Source: Caballeronia insecticola (GTDB lineage: Bacteria; Pseudomonadota; Gammaproteobacteria; Burkholderiales; Burkholderiaceae). Taken from it: 64,000 bases of DNA. Shown piece after piece: positions 26,366 to 34,879 of this stretch. The notes beneath the pieces are model-generated. The model was not told the origin of the DNA and did no database searches. It was given only the letters and a program-made list of their open reading frames with translations. The DNA lies in NCBI RefSeq assembly GCF_000402035.1, contig NC_021295.1:245693-309692 (forward strand), read 5' to 3'. Every line of letters begins with the position of its first letter. Within the stretch, counting starts at the first letter, position 1. Made by a program: the position numbers and the translations under genes.

Positions 26366-27883
26366 ATGAGCGGAAGAAAGCACGCACTGCGGGCATGGGA
26401 TTGGACGATGTCGCCTGATCGTGACACTTCGCGTCCGCTCAATGTCCAGATCGGCAAGGGCCTCATCGACAAGATCCGGGCCGGTTTGCTTCCGCCTGGA
26501 ACGCCGTTGCCGGGCTCGCGCGAACTCGCCGCCATCCTGGGCGTGAATCGGAAAACGATCGTTCTGGTCTACGACGAACTCGCGGCGCAGGGGTGGCTGT
26601 CCACCGAAGGCCGTCGAGGCACCTTCGTATCGCCCGATCTTCCGCAGGTGCGAGGGCGGCTCGGCGACAATTCAGCCGCTATCTTCGAGGAGGCCTTGCC
26701 CAACCCCGCCTATCACGTCTATGGATCAACCGAGCCATTACCGGAGATGGCATCGGAAGGTGTGATCGACTTCACGGATGGCGTGCCCGACACGCGTCTG
26801 GTGCCGTTCGGCGCGCTCTCCAGCGCGTTTCGCATGGCTTTGCTCGAGTTTGCGCGCGGCAGTCAATTGGGCTACTCCGATCCCCGCGGTCTTTTCGAGC
26901 TAAGAAATACCTTGACCTCGATGTTGCGCATCGAGCGCGGCCTGAGGGCGGATCCCGAGAGCATTTGCGTGGTGCGCGGCAGCCAGATGGGCATTTATCT
27001 CGCGGCCCGCATACTGGTTCGCCCCGGCGACACGGTCGTGCTGGAACAACTCACCTATCCCCCGGCTCGCGATGCGTTTCGCGCATGCGGGGCGTCGGTC
27101 GTCAGCATCGACCAGGATGAGTTCGGCATGAGCGCGGAATCGCTCAGAAACGTTTGCAAGGCGCAACGTGTTCGGGCGATCTATCTCACGCCGCATCATC
27201 AGTTTCCAACCACGGTAACGATGCCGATAGAACGACGCATGGAATTGCTCAAGCTGGCGGAAGAATTCGGCTTTGTCATCATCGAGGACGACTACGACCA
27301 CGAGTTTCACTTCACGCACAACCCCATGCAACCCATGGCCGCACTCGACCGCCGCGGCACCGTGATCTATATCGGCTCGCTATCGAAGATACTCGCGCCG
27401 GGATTGCGTGTCGGCTACGTGGTCGCGCCCCCATCCATCATTCATCGCATCGCAAACGAGATCGTCCTGATCGACCGGCAAGGGAATTCCGTTACCGAAC
27501 GCGCGATTGCCGATCTCATGCAAAGCGGAGAACTGAGGCGCCACGTACGCCACGCAGCCAAGGTGTATCACGCGCGCTGTCATACGTCCGCCGCGCTCGT
27601 GAGCGAGTATTTGGGCCCGTTTGCGAGCGTCGATATTCCTGGCGGTGGCCTTGCCCTATGGGTCCGTAAGACTGACGATGTCGATATGGCGCAGTTGTAC
27701 GACGACGCGATTGCTCAGAAGGTGCGCATTCTGCCGGGCTCGAATTTCTCCGCTGAAGCGCGCAATGTGAAAGCCCTGAGACTCGGCTATGCGAGCCTGA
27801 ACGAAAAGGAAATGCAGACGGGCATGGCAAGACTCAAGTCGGCATTGTCGCGGCAGGTTCACCTCTACGGGTCGGCTGCCTAG
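26366..27883 (+). CDS. MocR-family (GntR/aminotransferase) transcriptional regulator
   Basis: A 505-residue protein from the ATG at 26366, chosen because GCGGAGG stands eight bases upstream; a frame opening at 26330 would add twelve residues. An N-terminal GntR winged helix (about residues 15-85, PGTPLPGSRELAAILGVNRK) is linked to a fold-type I aminotransferase-like domain. The latter has the PLP-binding Asp in IIEDDYDHEFHF and the Schiff-base Lys in YIGSLSKILAPGLRVGYV. Such regulators sense amines or amino acids through PLP. It is divergent from the dimethylformamidase operon and is its likely controller, perhaps responding to an amine released from the substrate. Confidence 0.9.
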   Translation: MSGRKHALRAWDWTMSPDRDTSRPLNVQIGKGLIDKIRAGLLPPGTPLPGSRELAAILGVNRKTIVLVYDELAAQGWLSTEGRRGTFVSPDLPQVRGRLGDNSAAIFEEALPNPAYHVYGSTEPLPEMASEGVIDFTDGVPDTRLVPFGALSSAFRMALLEFARGSQLGYSDPRGLFELRNTLTSMLRIERGLRADPESICVVRGSQMGIYLAARILVRPGDTVVLEQLTYPPARDAFRACGASVVSIDQDEFGMSAESLRNVCKAQRVRAIYLTPHHQFPTTVTMPIERRMELLKLAEEFGFVIIEDDYDHEFHFTHNPMQPMAALDRRGTVIYIGSLSKILAPGLRVGYVVAPPSIIHRIANEIVLIDRQGNSVTERAIADLMQSGELRRHVRHAAKVYHARCHTSAALVSEYLGPFASVDIPGGGLALWVRKTDDVDMAQLYDDAIAQKVRILPGSNFSAEARNVKALRLGYASLNEKEMQTGMARLKSALSRQVHLYGSAA

Positions 27884-27895
27884 CTCGATGCTGGT

Positions 27896-28303
27896 CTAGC
27901 CAGGCAACTGCCCTATCTGTCGCAACAAGGTGGCCAGGTCCCAGTAGTCGACATTACGCACGATTTTCCCGTCTTTGAACTCCATGACGGACACGCCCGC
28001 CACATCGATTGTCTTGCCGGACGGATCGACGTCGAGAAGTTTCCCGTCGTGCGTCCCGGTTGCTCGCCATACGACAGCTGCACGATCTGCGGACTGGATG
28101 GCAGGCGAATTCGCGGCAAACTCGACGTCAGGAAAAGCCGAGAAGAAGCTGGACGCAAAATCCTTGAGCTCGTCTTTGCCGTTCATCTGAGCCTTGAGTG
28201 GCTCGTCACGATAGGCGACATCATCGGAAAACAGCGTCATCAACGTTGGCAGATCATGAGACCAGCCTGCCAGAAATCGATCGATCGTTGCACTCCAATC
28301 CAT
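27896..28303 (-). CDS. NTF2/SnoaL-fold protein (ester cyclase-like)
   Basis: A 135-residue protein from ATG at 28303, where GGAG lies seven bases upstream. The longer frame to 28474 is not supported. The pattern MDWSATIDRFLAGWSHDLPTL, LFSDDVAYRDEPLKAQMNG, then VEFAANSPAIQSADRAAVVWRATG and VAGVSVMEFKDGKIVRNVDYWD is typical of SnoaL-like NTF2 proteins, which include polyketide cyclases and limonene-epoxide-hydrolase relatives. It is convergent with the MocR gene, so probably separate from the operon, and its leader faces the YghU-like gene at 28683. Substrate unknown. Confidence 0.82.
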   Translation of the reverse strand: MDWSATIDRFLAGWSHDLPTLMTLFSDDVAYRDEPLKAQMNGKDELKDFASSFFSAFPDVEFAANSPAIQSADRAAVVWRATGTHDGKLLDVDPSGKTIDVAGVSVMEFKDGKIVRNVDYWDLATLLRQIGQLPG

Positions 28304-28682
28304 TAGCGTTCTCCATATCCTGAAAGGGACGCGCAATACGACGTCGCTTGAGCGTGCCGGGTCGCCCCGCTGATGTTCGATTCTGCTCAGTGACGAATCG
28401 AACTCTGCTAACACTTCGCGCTTTGGTGACTTGGAGAATGAACTCCTTGACAAGCTTTGGCAAGGCTTTGACAAAGCCAGCTCTCACTCAATTTAAAACC
28501 CGGATCTCGTTCGAAAAAACTGTGTAGATACACTCGTTTCTTAAGCGGTACACGCGCAGAGCACACAAGGAGGCGATTCGCTATCATCCAGATTTTACTT
28601 GTCCTGCGATGGCTTCTTGTCCTAAAGGGCTCGATCGCAGCAACAAGGTGGTCTTCGCCCCAATCGCAAGAAGGAGCCTGAA

Positions 28683-29525
28683 ATGAGCGAACCGGAATCC
28701 TACGTGCCGCCCAAAGTCTGGGTCTGGGATAAGCCCAATGGAGGCGCCTTCGCAAACATCAATCGTCCGACGGCTGGAGCGACCCATGACCGGCCGCTAC
28801 CGCGCGGCGAGCATGCGCTGCAGGTCTATTCCATGGGCACCGGCAATGGACGTAAAGTGACGATCATGCTGGAGGAGTTACTCGCGGCGGGCATCACTGC
28901 CGCGGAGTATGACGCCTGGATGATCGATATCAGTGCAGGAGATCAATTCGGTTCGGGCTTCGTCGACTTGAATCCCAATTCCAAGATTGCGGGAATGATC
29001 GACTATAGCGGTCCTCATCCCATCAAGCTGTTCGAAACGGGCGCCATTCTGTTGCATCTTGCTGAAAAGTTCGGCCAGTTCATGCCTGCCGATCCCGTCG
29101 GTCGCGGCGAATGCCTCTCATGGCTCTTCTGGCAAACCGGCAGCGCGCCGTTTCTACCCGGTGGTTTAGGGCACTTTTATAAATTCGCGCCGGTGAAACT
29201 CGAGTATCCGATCAACCGCTACGCCATGGAAGTCAAACGGCAACTCGATGTGCTGGACCGACGCCTGGCCGAGCGCGCTTTCATACTCGGCGAAGACTAT
29301 ACGATTGCTGATATCGCGATCTTTCCCTGGTACGGTGGAATCTTTCTCGACTGGGGCTATGGACTCGCCGAATTCCTGGGCAGCCACGAATACCCTCACG
29401 TCGAGCGCTGGGCCAGGCGCATAGAACAGCGTCCGGCGGTCCAGCGCGGAATACGCGTCAATCGCACGGGTGACACGCCACCCGGACTGATTCGCGAGCG
29501 CCACGCGGCATCCGATCTCGACTAG
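28683..29525 (+). CDS. yghU: Glutathione S-transferase family, YghU-type disulfide-bond oxidoreductase
   Basis: A 280-residue protein. The start MSEPESYVPPKVWVWDKPNGGAFANINRPT with a HDRPLPRGEHALQVYSMGTGNG thioredoxin-like domain is typical of YghU/YfcG-type GSTs, which use two glutathiones for disulfide-bond reduction instead of conjugation. The C-terminal helical domain includes the N-capping motif ILGEDYTIADIAIFPW. A ribosome site (AAGGAG) precedes the ATG. The length is near the E. coli protein (288). It overlaps the end of the convergent TetR gene by 4 bp. Probably a cytosolic oxidative-stress enzyme. Confidence 0.88.
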   Translation: MSEPESYVPPKVWVWDKPNGGAFANINRPTAGATHDRPLPRGEHALQVYSMGTGNGRKVTIMLEELLAAGITAAEYDAWMIDISAGDQFGSGFVDLNPNSKIAGMIDYSGPHPIKLFETGAILLHLAEKFGQFMPADPVGRGECLSWLFWQTGSAPFLPGGLGHFYKFAPVKLEYPINRYAMEVKRQLDVLDRRLAERAFILGEDYTIADIAIFPWYGGIFLDWGYGLAEFLGSHEYPHVERWARRIEQRPAVQRGIRVNRTGDTPPGLIRERHAASDLD

Positions 29526-30136
29526 CTCGGTTTCGTCAGATGACTCCGTGTCGGCCACGCGGCCATGGCGATCTGGACCATCTTCTCGAGTTTTTCATAC
29601 GAAGCACCGTCGCGGCACTGGATACCGATGCCTTGAACGATCGCGAGATAGAAACGACTCAGGCTCTCGGGCTCCGCCGAGTCCGGCAATTCGCGATCGA
29701 TGACAGCCATTTCGAGTCGCTTGCGGATCATCTCGAGCCAGTCGCGCCGCGCGTTCCTGATCGCTACGGCAACGGCCTCCGGCATGTCCTCATCGATCGC
29801 GGCAGATGTGACCATGCAGCCGATCGGATGTGCCTTGCGATTGGTGAGTTCTTTCGCCGTCGCAAGCAGAACCGCCTGGATCGCGTCCCTTGCCGGAAGC
29901 GAGCCTTTCAGATGCCCCCAAAGCAGGCTTTCAGTGATCTGCATGTAGAGACCGAGCGACTCGACATAAAGATCTTCCTTGCTGCCGAATGCGCCATACA
30001 GACTCGGCATGCCGATTCCCAGCGCCTCGCTCAGGTCCCTCAACGACGTCGCATTGAAGCCCTTACGCCAGAACACCAGCATGGCCGCAGACAGCGCCTT
30101 GTCCCGGTCGAACTCTCTGGGGCGTCCTCGCACCAT
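29522..30136 (-). CDS. TetR-family transcriptional regulator
   Basis: About 204 residues from ATG at 30136 (a start five codons earlier at 30151 is possible). The N-terminal HTH is standard: VRGRPREFDRDKALSAAMLVFWRKGFNATSLRDLSEALGI then GMPSLYGAFGSKEDLYVESL. The C-terminal ligand domain is helical and not diagnostic. It faces the SDR gene at 30349 across 210 bp, in which an inverted pair of 14-bp sites is seen (30164-30232), so it most likely represses that gene and itself. Confidence 0.9.
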   Translation of the reverse strand: MVRGRPREFDRDKALSAAMLVFWRKGFNATSLRDLSEALGIGMPSLYGAFGSKEDLYVESLGLYMQITESLLWGHLKGSLPARDAIQAVLLATAKELTNRKAHPIGCMVTSAAIDEDMPEAVAVAIRNARRDWLEMIRKRLEMAVIDRELPDSAEPESLSRFYLAIVQGIGIQCRDGASYEKLEKMVQIAMAAWPTRSHLTKPS

Positions 30137-30163
30137 GATCCACCTCTTCACAAAAGACTATTT

Positions 30164-30232
30164 CTGTAGTGTACGTTAGAAAATGCTTGACCGCGACAAT
30201 CGTCCCTCCTATATTTGCAACGTTCGCTACAG
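30164..30232. promoter_or_regulatory. Inverted pair of 14-bp sites between the TetR and SDR genes
   Basis: CTGTAGTGTACGTT at 30164-30177 and AACGTTCGCTACAG at 30219-30232 match as inverted copies in 12 of 14 positions, 55 bp apart. One lies 28 bp from the TetR start and the other 117 bp from the SDR start. This is the expected layout for a TetR-type operator pair controlling divergent promoters. Confidence 0.55.
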
Positions 30233-30348
30233 AATTAGATGTGACGCGGGATCCAGGCGGTTTCTGCCAAAGAACTGTAGCGAGGCATGCATTGAGACGT
30301 CTTCCGAACTTCTAACCGAACCTGCTTCATTCTTTCAAAGGAAACATC

Positions 30349-31218
30349 ATGTCCAAGACGATCCTTATCACCGGCACTTCGAATGGCTTCGGCAATGACA
30401 TTGCAACGACTTTGGCCGCCGCAGGTCATCGCGTTTTCGCGACAATGCGGGACGTGAACGGCCGTCATCGCGAAGCCGCACAAAAACTCAACGAGAAAGG
30501 TATCGAAACGCTCGAACTTGACGTGACGGACGATGCAAGCGTTGACGCGGCCTTCAAGGCGTTGTTCGCGAAGACCAATGGCAAGCTCGACGTGCTGATC
30601 AACAACGCAGGCGTCGCGGCCGGCGGACTTCAGGAAACGTTCACGCCTGAACAAACGCGTGCCATGTTCGACGTCAATGTGTTCGGTATTCAGCGCGTGA
30701 CCCGCGCGGCCCTTCCGAACATGCATAAGGCTAAAAGCGGCCTGATCGTCAACATCGGCTCGATTCTGGGTCGCGTGACCTTGCCGTTTTTCGCCCTGTA
30801 TGGCGCGTCGAAGCATGCCGTGGAAGCGCTGACGGAAGGCTATCGCTATGAGCTCTCACAACAGGGCATCGACGTCGTGCTGGTTCAGCCGGGTCCGTAT
30901 CCGACCAAGCTCTACACCGCCATTCAGAAACCGGCGGATCTTGGCCGGGCAGACAATTATGGCGATGTCGCAAAAATGCCGGCTGCGTTCGAAGAATTCC
31001 TGGGCGGACTTTTCAGCTCGGAGCAAGCGCCTGACCCGCACGACGTTGCAAAGACCATCGTCGCGCTGATCGAAAAGCCCGCCGGTCAGCGCCCGAACCG
31101 CGCCATCGTCGGACTGGACTTCGGCGCCGACGCCGCGAACACCGCCATTCAGCCGATTCAAGCGAAGCTGGTTGCGGACATCGGCATGAATCAGCTCACG
31201 GTGCTGAAGACCAGCTAA
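30349..31218 (+). CDS. Short-chain dehydrogenase/reductase (SDR) family oxidoreductase
   Basis: A 289-residue classical SDR. The cofactor site reads TGTSNGFGNDIA at residues 8-19 (TGxxxGxG), the structural motif is NNAG near residue 85, and the catalytic Ser...YGASK has Tyr at about 149 and Lys at 153. AAAGGAAACATC before ATG is a good ribosome site. It is under likely control of the divergent TetR gene at 29522. A perfect 13-bp hairpin follows the stop codon, so it is probably a single-gene transcript. Substrate unknown; some relatives reduce reactive carbonyls. Confidence 0.92.
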   Translation: MSKTILITGTSNGFGNDIATTLAAAGHRVFATMRDVNGRHREAAQKLNEKGIETLELDVTDDASVDAAFKALFAKTNGKLDVLINNAGVAAGGLQETFTPEQTRAMFDVNVFGIQRVTRAALPNMHKAKSGLIVNIGSILGRVTLPFFALYGASKHAVEALTEGYRYELSQQGIDVVLVQPGPYPTKLYTAIQKPADLGRADNYGDVAKMPAAFEEFLGGLFSSEQAPDPHDVAKTIVALIEKPAGQRPNRAIVGLDFGADAANTAIQPIQAKLVADIGMNQLTVLKTS

Positions 31219-31238
31219 TCCGTGTCTTGATGTGGAGG

Positions 31239-31273
31239 CTCATCAGAACCCTGATCAATCGGGTTCTGATGAG
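31239..31273 (+). terminator. Perfect 13-bp hairpin after the SDR gene
   Basis: CTCATCAGAACCC (31239-31251) and GGGTTCTGATGAG (31261-31273) are exact complements with a nine-base loop, 20 bp past the SDR stop. No long U-run follows. The remaining spacer to 31541 shows no gene. Confidence 0.6.
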
Positions 31274-31541
31274 ACGTTGAACCCTTGTGCGCGCACGGAC
31301 TTAGACGAAAGAAACCTCGGCGACGCGGGCAGCTGGGAGCAGCGTAATCTCGATGATTCAGTGAAAAGGGATGTCCCCGCTCTTTACGTCTGGCGTATGT
31401 TCATACGCTTACGCTACAATCAGCGTGACTGTTCCCGACGGCTTCTTTTCGAGAGCAGTACCGTTCTCCGGAGCGGCGCCAAGAGGCGCCCGCCTCCACT
31501 CCTGACTGACCCCGAGATTTCAATTGGTTTTGAGCCCCGCA

Positions 31542-32144
31542 ATGGACACGTTTCAGGCAATCCGCGAGCGTCGAGCGATCAAGAGCTTCGACGCCACGCA
31601 TCGCTTTAGCCAGCAGGAAGAAGATCTTCTGATCGACATGGCCACTCAGGCCCCCTCCTCCTTCAACATCCAGCATTGGCGACTCGTCAACGTCAAGGAC
31701 ACAGAGCTGCGCGCCAGAATCCGGGCGGCAGCAGTCGACCAGCCTCAGGTCACGGATGCATCGTTGCTATACGTCATTTGCGCCGATGTGAAGGCATGGC
31801 AGAAGGAACCGAACCGCTACTATCGGAACGCTCCGCAGGAAGTGCAGAACCTGCTGGTCCCGTGGATGAAAGACTTCTACGAGTACAACGAGCAGTTGCA
31901 GAGAGACGAAGCCGTACGATCGGCGAGTTTCATTGCGCACACGATGATGTTGTCCGCAAAAGCGATGGGCTACGACTCCTGTCCCTTGATCGGCTTCAAC
32001 CCGATCGAGGTCGCCAGGCTCATTAATCTCCCGGACAACCACATCATCGCGATGATGCTTGCCATCGGTAAGGGCACGAATCTTCCGTGGCCGAAACCAG
32101 GCTACGTCGATCGAAAGGAAATTCTGTTCGAGAACAGCTTCTGA
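31542..32144 (+). CDS. Nitroreductase family FMN-dependent oxidoreductase
   Basis: About 200 residues from the ATG at 31542 (MDTFQAIRERRAIKSFD). A TTG six codons earlier is an unlikely alternative. The RRAIKSF start, TQAPSSFNIQHWRLVNV and the end CPLIGFNPIEVARLINLP with MMLAIGKG are conserved FMN-binding elements of the NfsB/NfnB-like nitroreductase fold. The enzyme reduces nitroaromatics or quinones with NAD(P)H. It lies between the SDR gene and a convergent TetR gene and could belong to the same detoxification neighbourhood. No strong ribosome site is visible. Confidence 0.88.
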   Translation: MDTFQAIRERRAIKSFDATHRFSQQEEDLLIDMATQAPSSFNIQHWRLVNVKDTELRARIRAAAVDQPQVTDASLLYVICADVKAWQKEPNRYYRNAPQEVQNLLVPWMKDFYEYNEQLQRDEAVRSASFIAHTMMLSAKAMGYDSCPLIGFNPIEVARLINLPDNHIIAMMLAIGKGTNLPWPKPGYVDRKEILFENSF

Positions 32145-32237
32145 GTCGGGCATCGCGCAAAGACCCGCTTGTACATTGTGGTGCGCTCCCCAGACAGCAT
32201 CCGTCTCGGAGCGCACGACGTCAAACGCTACATGCCT

Positions 32238-32963
32238 CTAGCAAGAACGCGCGCTGTCTTGCGGAATTCGCTCGGATCCCGGCTCGACCGGCCTGCTGGT
32301 TTTGCTGGACGAAGCAAGTCCCTGGTTCTTTTCCGGATGGTTGCAGGCCTGCGAAATAAGCTGGCGAGCCACCAGCGGCGCCGCCATGACCGGGCCACCA
32401 CCCGCGCCATAGGTCTGACTCGACGCGTATATGCCCTCGATCAGAAGGGCTAGCGCATTAGCCAGCGCGTACGGCTCTTGCACACCGGCTTGAGTGCAGA
32501 GCTCGGCCAGTCGCGTGATCAAGCGCATCTTGTGTTCGAGCGCCACGGCCCTTGCCGGATGCGAAGGGTTCGGGAATTCCGTCGATACGTTCACGAACGG
32601 ACAACCCCGAAAGCACGCCTGCGACGCTCGCCGCGCCAGATCCTCGATGTACTGCTGGATTTGCCTGGCCGGCTCGCCGGGGTGCTTGCCGATGCTCTCC
32701 TCAAGCCGTTCGAATACACGCTCGTTACGCATATCGAGGTAAGCAAGCATTAAATCGTCCTTCGACGAAAACTGACGATAGAGGCTCATCTTGTTCACGC
32801 CGGCACGCTCGACAATGGCGTCAATTCCCACAGACCGCACCCCTTCCTCATAAAACAGATCGTCCGCGGCGAGCAGCAAATGCTGCCTTGCATCGATCCC
32901 GGCTGTCGGTGCGCGGCGGCTGGACGCGGGTTCGCCCTGGATTGAAGAAGCTCGATGGCCCAT
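32238..32963 (-). CDS. TetR-family transcriptional regulator of the efflux gene row
   Basis: A 241-residue TetR protein with the N-terminal HTH at about residues 28-75 (QHLLLAADDLFYEEGVRSVGIDAIVERAG then NKMSLYRQFSSKDDLMLAYL). The C-terminal domain has the C-F-R-GCPFVNVSTEF element of a common TetR subgroup that senses hydrophobic or electrophilic ligands. It faces a row of three exporter genes across 305 bp, and two GATC-centred inverted repeats sit in that spacer over a good promoter (32990-33046). It is therefore a probable local repressor of multidrug export. Confidence 0.9.
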   Translation of the reverse strand: MGHRASSIQGEPASSRRAPTAGIDARQHLLLAADDLFYEEGVRSVGIDAIVERAGVNKMSLYRQFSSKDDLMLAYLDMRNERVFERLEESIGKHPGEPARQIQQYIEDLARRASQACFRGCPFVNVSTEFPNPSHPARAVALEHKMRLITRLAELCTQAGVQEPYALANALALLIEGIYASSQTYGAGGGPVMAAPLVARQLISQACNHPEKNQGLASSSKTSRPVEPGSERIPQDSARSC

Positions 32964-32989
32964 CGATACCTATCCAAGAAAGTCATTGC

Positions 32990-33046
32990 TTGACATGTTA
33001 CAGATCGGTAACTAACATCGCAACCTGAATGTGACTGATCCGTCAC
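32990..33046 (+). promoter_or_regulatory. Sigma-70-like promoter with two TetR-type operators
   Basis: TTGACA (32990-32995) and TAACAT (33013-33018) are separated by 17 bp, a good plus-strand promoter. GTTAC-AGATCG-GTAAC (32997-33012) lies inside the spacer between the two boxes, and a second similar repeat GTGAC-TGATCC-GTCAC (33031-33046) lies just downstream. Their centres are 34 bp apart and both share a GATC core. A repressor bound here would block transcription of the exporter genes at 33269-37603. Confidence 0.65.
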
Positions 33047-33268
33047 ATCTGTGTAGATACGCAGTATCCCTTATTAGCGGACATGCAGTGCCCAAGACCG
33101 ACTACCTCTCAAACAGCGCGATTCATACACACCATGAATGATTAGCAAGAACACGTTCTGGTCGAGGCCGAATCAGCGCATTCGACAATAGCGCCTGAGA
33201 TCGCTTCAGAGCCCGGGAAGGCGCCTTCGACATCGACCTCAGGCCGCCTGACGGGCAAGAAGCTCGGC

Positions 33269-34744
33269 TTGCTGCTCTGTTGCTCTGGCGCGCCCTTTCT
33301 CATCATGCTGGACTCCAACATCGTTGCGGTGTCGCTTCCGGCAATCGCCCGCAACCTGCACGGTGAGTTTGCCGATGTCGAATGGGTGGTAAGTGCCTAT
33401 ATTCTTCCATTCGCTGCATTGCTTGTCCCTGCTGGCGCGCTCGCCGACATGCTGGGTCGCAAGCGAGTCCTGCTGATCGGGTTATCCGTCTTCACGCTCG
33501 CCTCCGCGCTCTGCGGACTCGCGCCCAATCTGCCCGTGCTCAACACCGCCCGTGCCTTGCAGGCAGTCGGCGCGGCCTTGCAACTGAGTTCCTCGATGGC
33601 CGTCATCACTCACGGATTCGCGCCCGACGAGCGACGCCGTGTCTATGCCATATGGGGCACCGTCCTCGGCTTTGCTCCTTCGCTCGGACCCGTGGTCGGA
33701 GGCCTGGTGACCTTTTACTTCGGTTGGCGATGGGCGTTCCTGATCAATCTTCCGATTGGTGCCGTTCTGATCGCACTCGTATTTTCATCCGTCGATGAAT
33801 CCCGCGATCCTCACGCCCAGCGCCTCGACATTCCCGGGATCGTGCTTTTCGGCACTGGCCTGTTCAGCATCGTCTGGGCGCTGATCGGCGCCAACAATGC
33901 AGGATGGGGAAGTGCAACAACGTTGGCAAAACTCGCGGTTGGAGCCGCTTTACTTTACGGATTCGTCCTTGTCGAACGGAACCACCCACGCCCGATGCTC
34001 GACCTGTCGCTCTTTCGTGACAAGACGTTCGTTGGCGCGGCAGTCGCGATGCTGGGCTACGCTGCATCTGCACAAGTCATGATGACGCTGTTGCCGCTCT
34101 ACCTGCAGGATTCGCTTGGGCAATCTCCTGCGACTGCGGGTCTGGCGATGATTCCTTTTGCTCTTCCCCTGCTTATCGGCCCAAGCGTCGGCGGCAAGCT
34201 CGCGCATCACATGACCAGCCGCGCGATTCTGACAATGGCGCTCGTCATGGTCTCGTCAGGCGACGCGCTGATCGCCCTCGCGATCTTCAACGGATTCGGA
34301 TATTCGCTCGTGGTAGTGGGCATGGCGATCACCGGGTCGGGTGCCGGACTCTTGAACAGCGAGACAGCGAAAGCGCAGATCAGTGCGGTTCCGCCTGAAC
34401 GCGCGGGTATGGCGTCCGGAATCGCAAGCGCCACGCGTTTTGTCGGAATCATCTTTGGCCTTGCCGGATTGGGCGCCGTGCTCGCGGAAGTGGCCGAGTC
34501 CAATCTGCGCCGGTTCGGCCAGTCAGCCATTTCGGGTCAAACAATCGATTGGCACGCGCTGAGTCAGAAAATCGTGGGCGGAGACGCGGCAGGCGCGATA
34601 TCGTCTTTGCCGCTTCGAGTTCATGAAATCGCTGAGCATGCAGTTCATTCAAGCGTGACTCATGGCTTTGGCGCGGCACTATCGGCTGGAGCGGTCATTG
34701 CGTTGTGCTCTGGCCTTTTTAGCTGGCGCCTGCTGCGCAGGTGA
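33269..34744 (+). CDS. MFS drug exporter, DHA2 (14-helix) family
   Basis: A 491-residue membrane protein with about 14 helices. Motif C-like and D-like features of the DHA2 family are visible: APFLIMLDSNIVAVSLPAIARNL in helix 1, GALADMLGRKRVLLIG (motif A), LGFAPSLGPVVGGLVTFYFGWRW (motif C). The start is uncertain. The TTG at 33269 is only the first possible start in the open frame. The frame is open from 33146 and encodes a plausible N-terminus, and an ATG at 33134 lies upstream in the same frame but is followed by TAG at codon 4. The gene heads the exporter row under the TetR promoter. Confidence 0.85.
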   Translation: MLLCCSGAPFLIMLDSNIVAVSLPAIARNLHGEFADVEWVVSAYILPFAALLVPAGALADMLGRKRVLLIGLSVFTLASALCGLAPNLPVLNTARALQAVGAALQLSSSMAVITHGFAPDERRRVYAIWGTVLGFAPSLGPVVGGLVTFYFGWRWAFLINLPIGAVLIALVFSSVDESRDPHAQRLDIPGIVLFGTGLFSIVWALIGANNAGWGSATTLAKLAVGAALLYGFVLVERNHPRPMLDLSLFRDKTFVGAAVAMLGYAASAQVMMTLLPLYLQDSLGQSPATAGLAMIPFALPLLIGPSVGGKLAHHMTSRAILTMALVMVSSGDALIALAIFNGFGYSLVVVGMAITGSGAGLLNSETAKAQISAVPPERAGMASGIASATRFVGIIFGLAGLGAVLAEVAESNLRRFGQSAISGQTIDWHALSQKIVGGDAAGAISSLPLRVHEIAEHAVHSSVTHGFGAALSAGAVIALCSGLFSWRLLRR

Positions 34745-34879
34745 ATCGGTCCGTTGTCGCCGCTTCATTCCAACCGGAGATACCAGATTGCCATTTCACT
34801 TACTGGCCCGCAATGAAAACGAGCAACTGGAACCGGCCAGCACGCATAACACCGAACCGCCTTCAATCGAGGCCAGACG

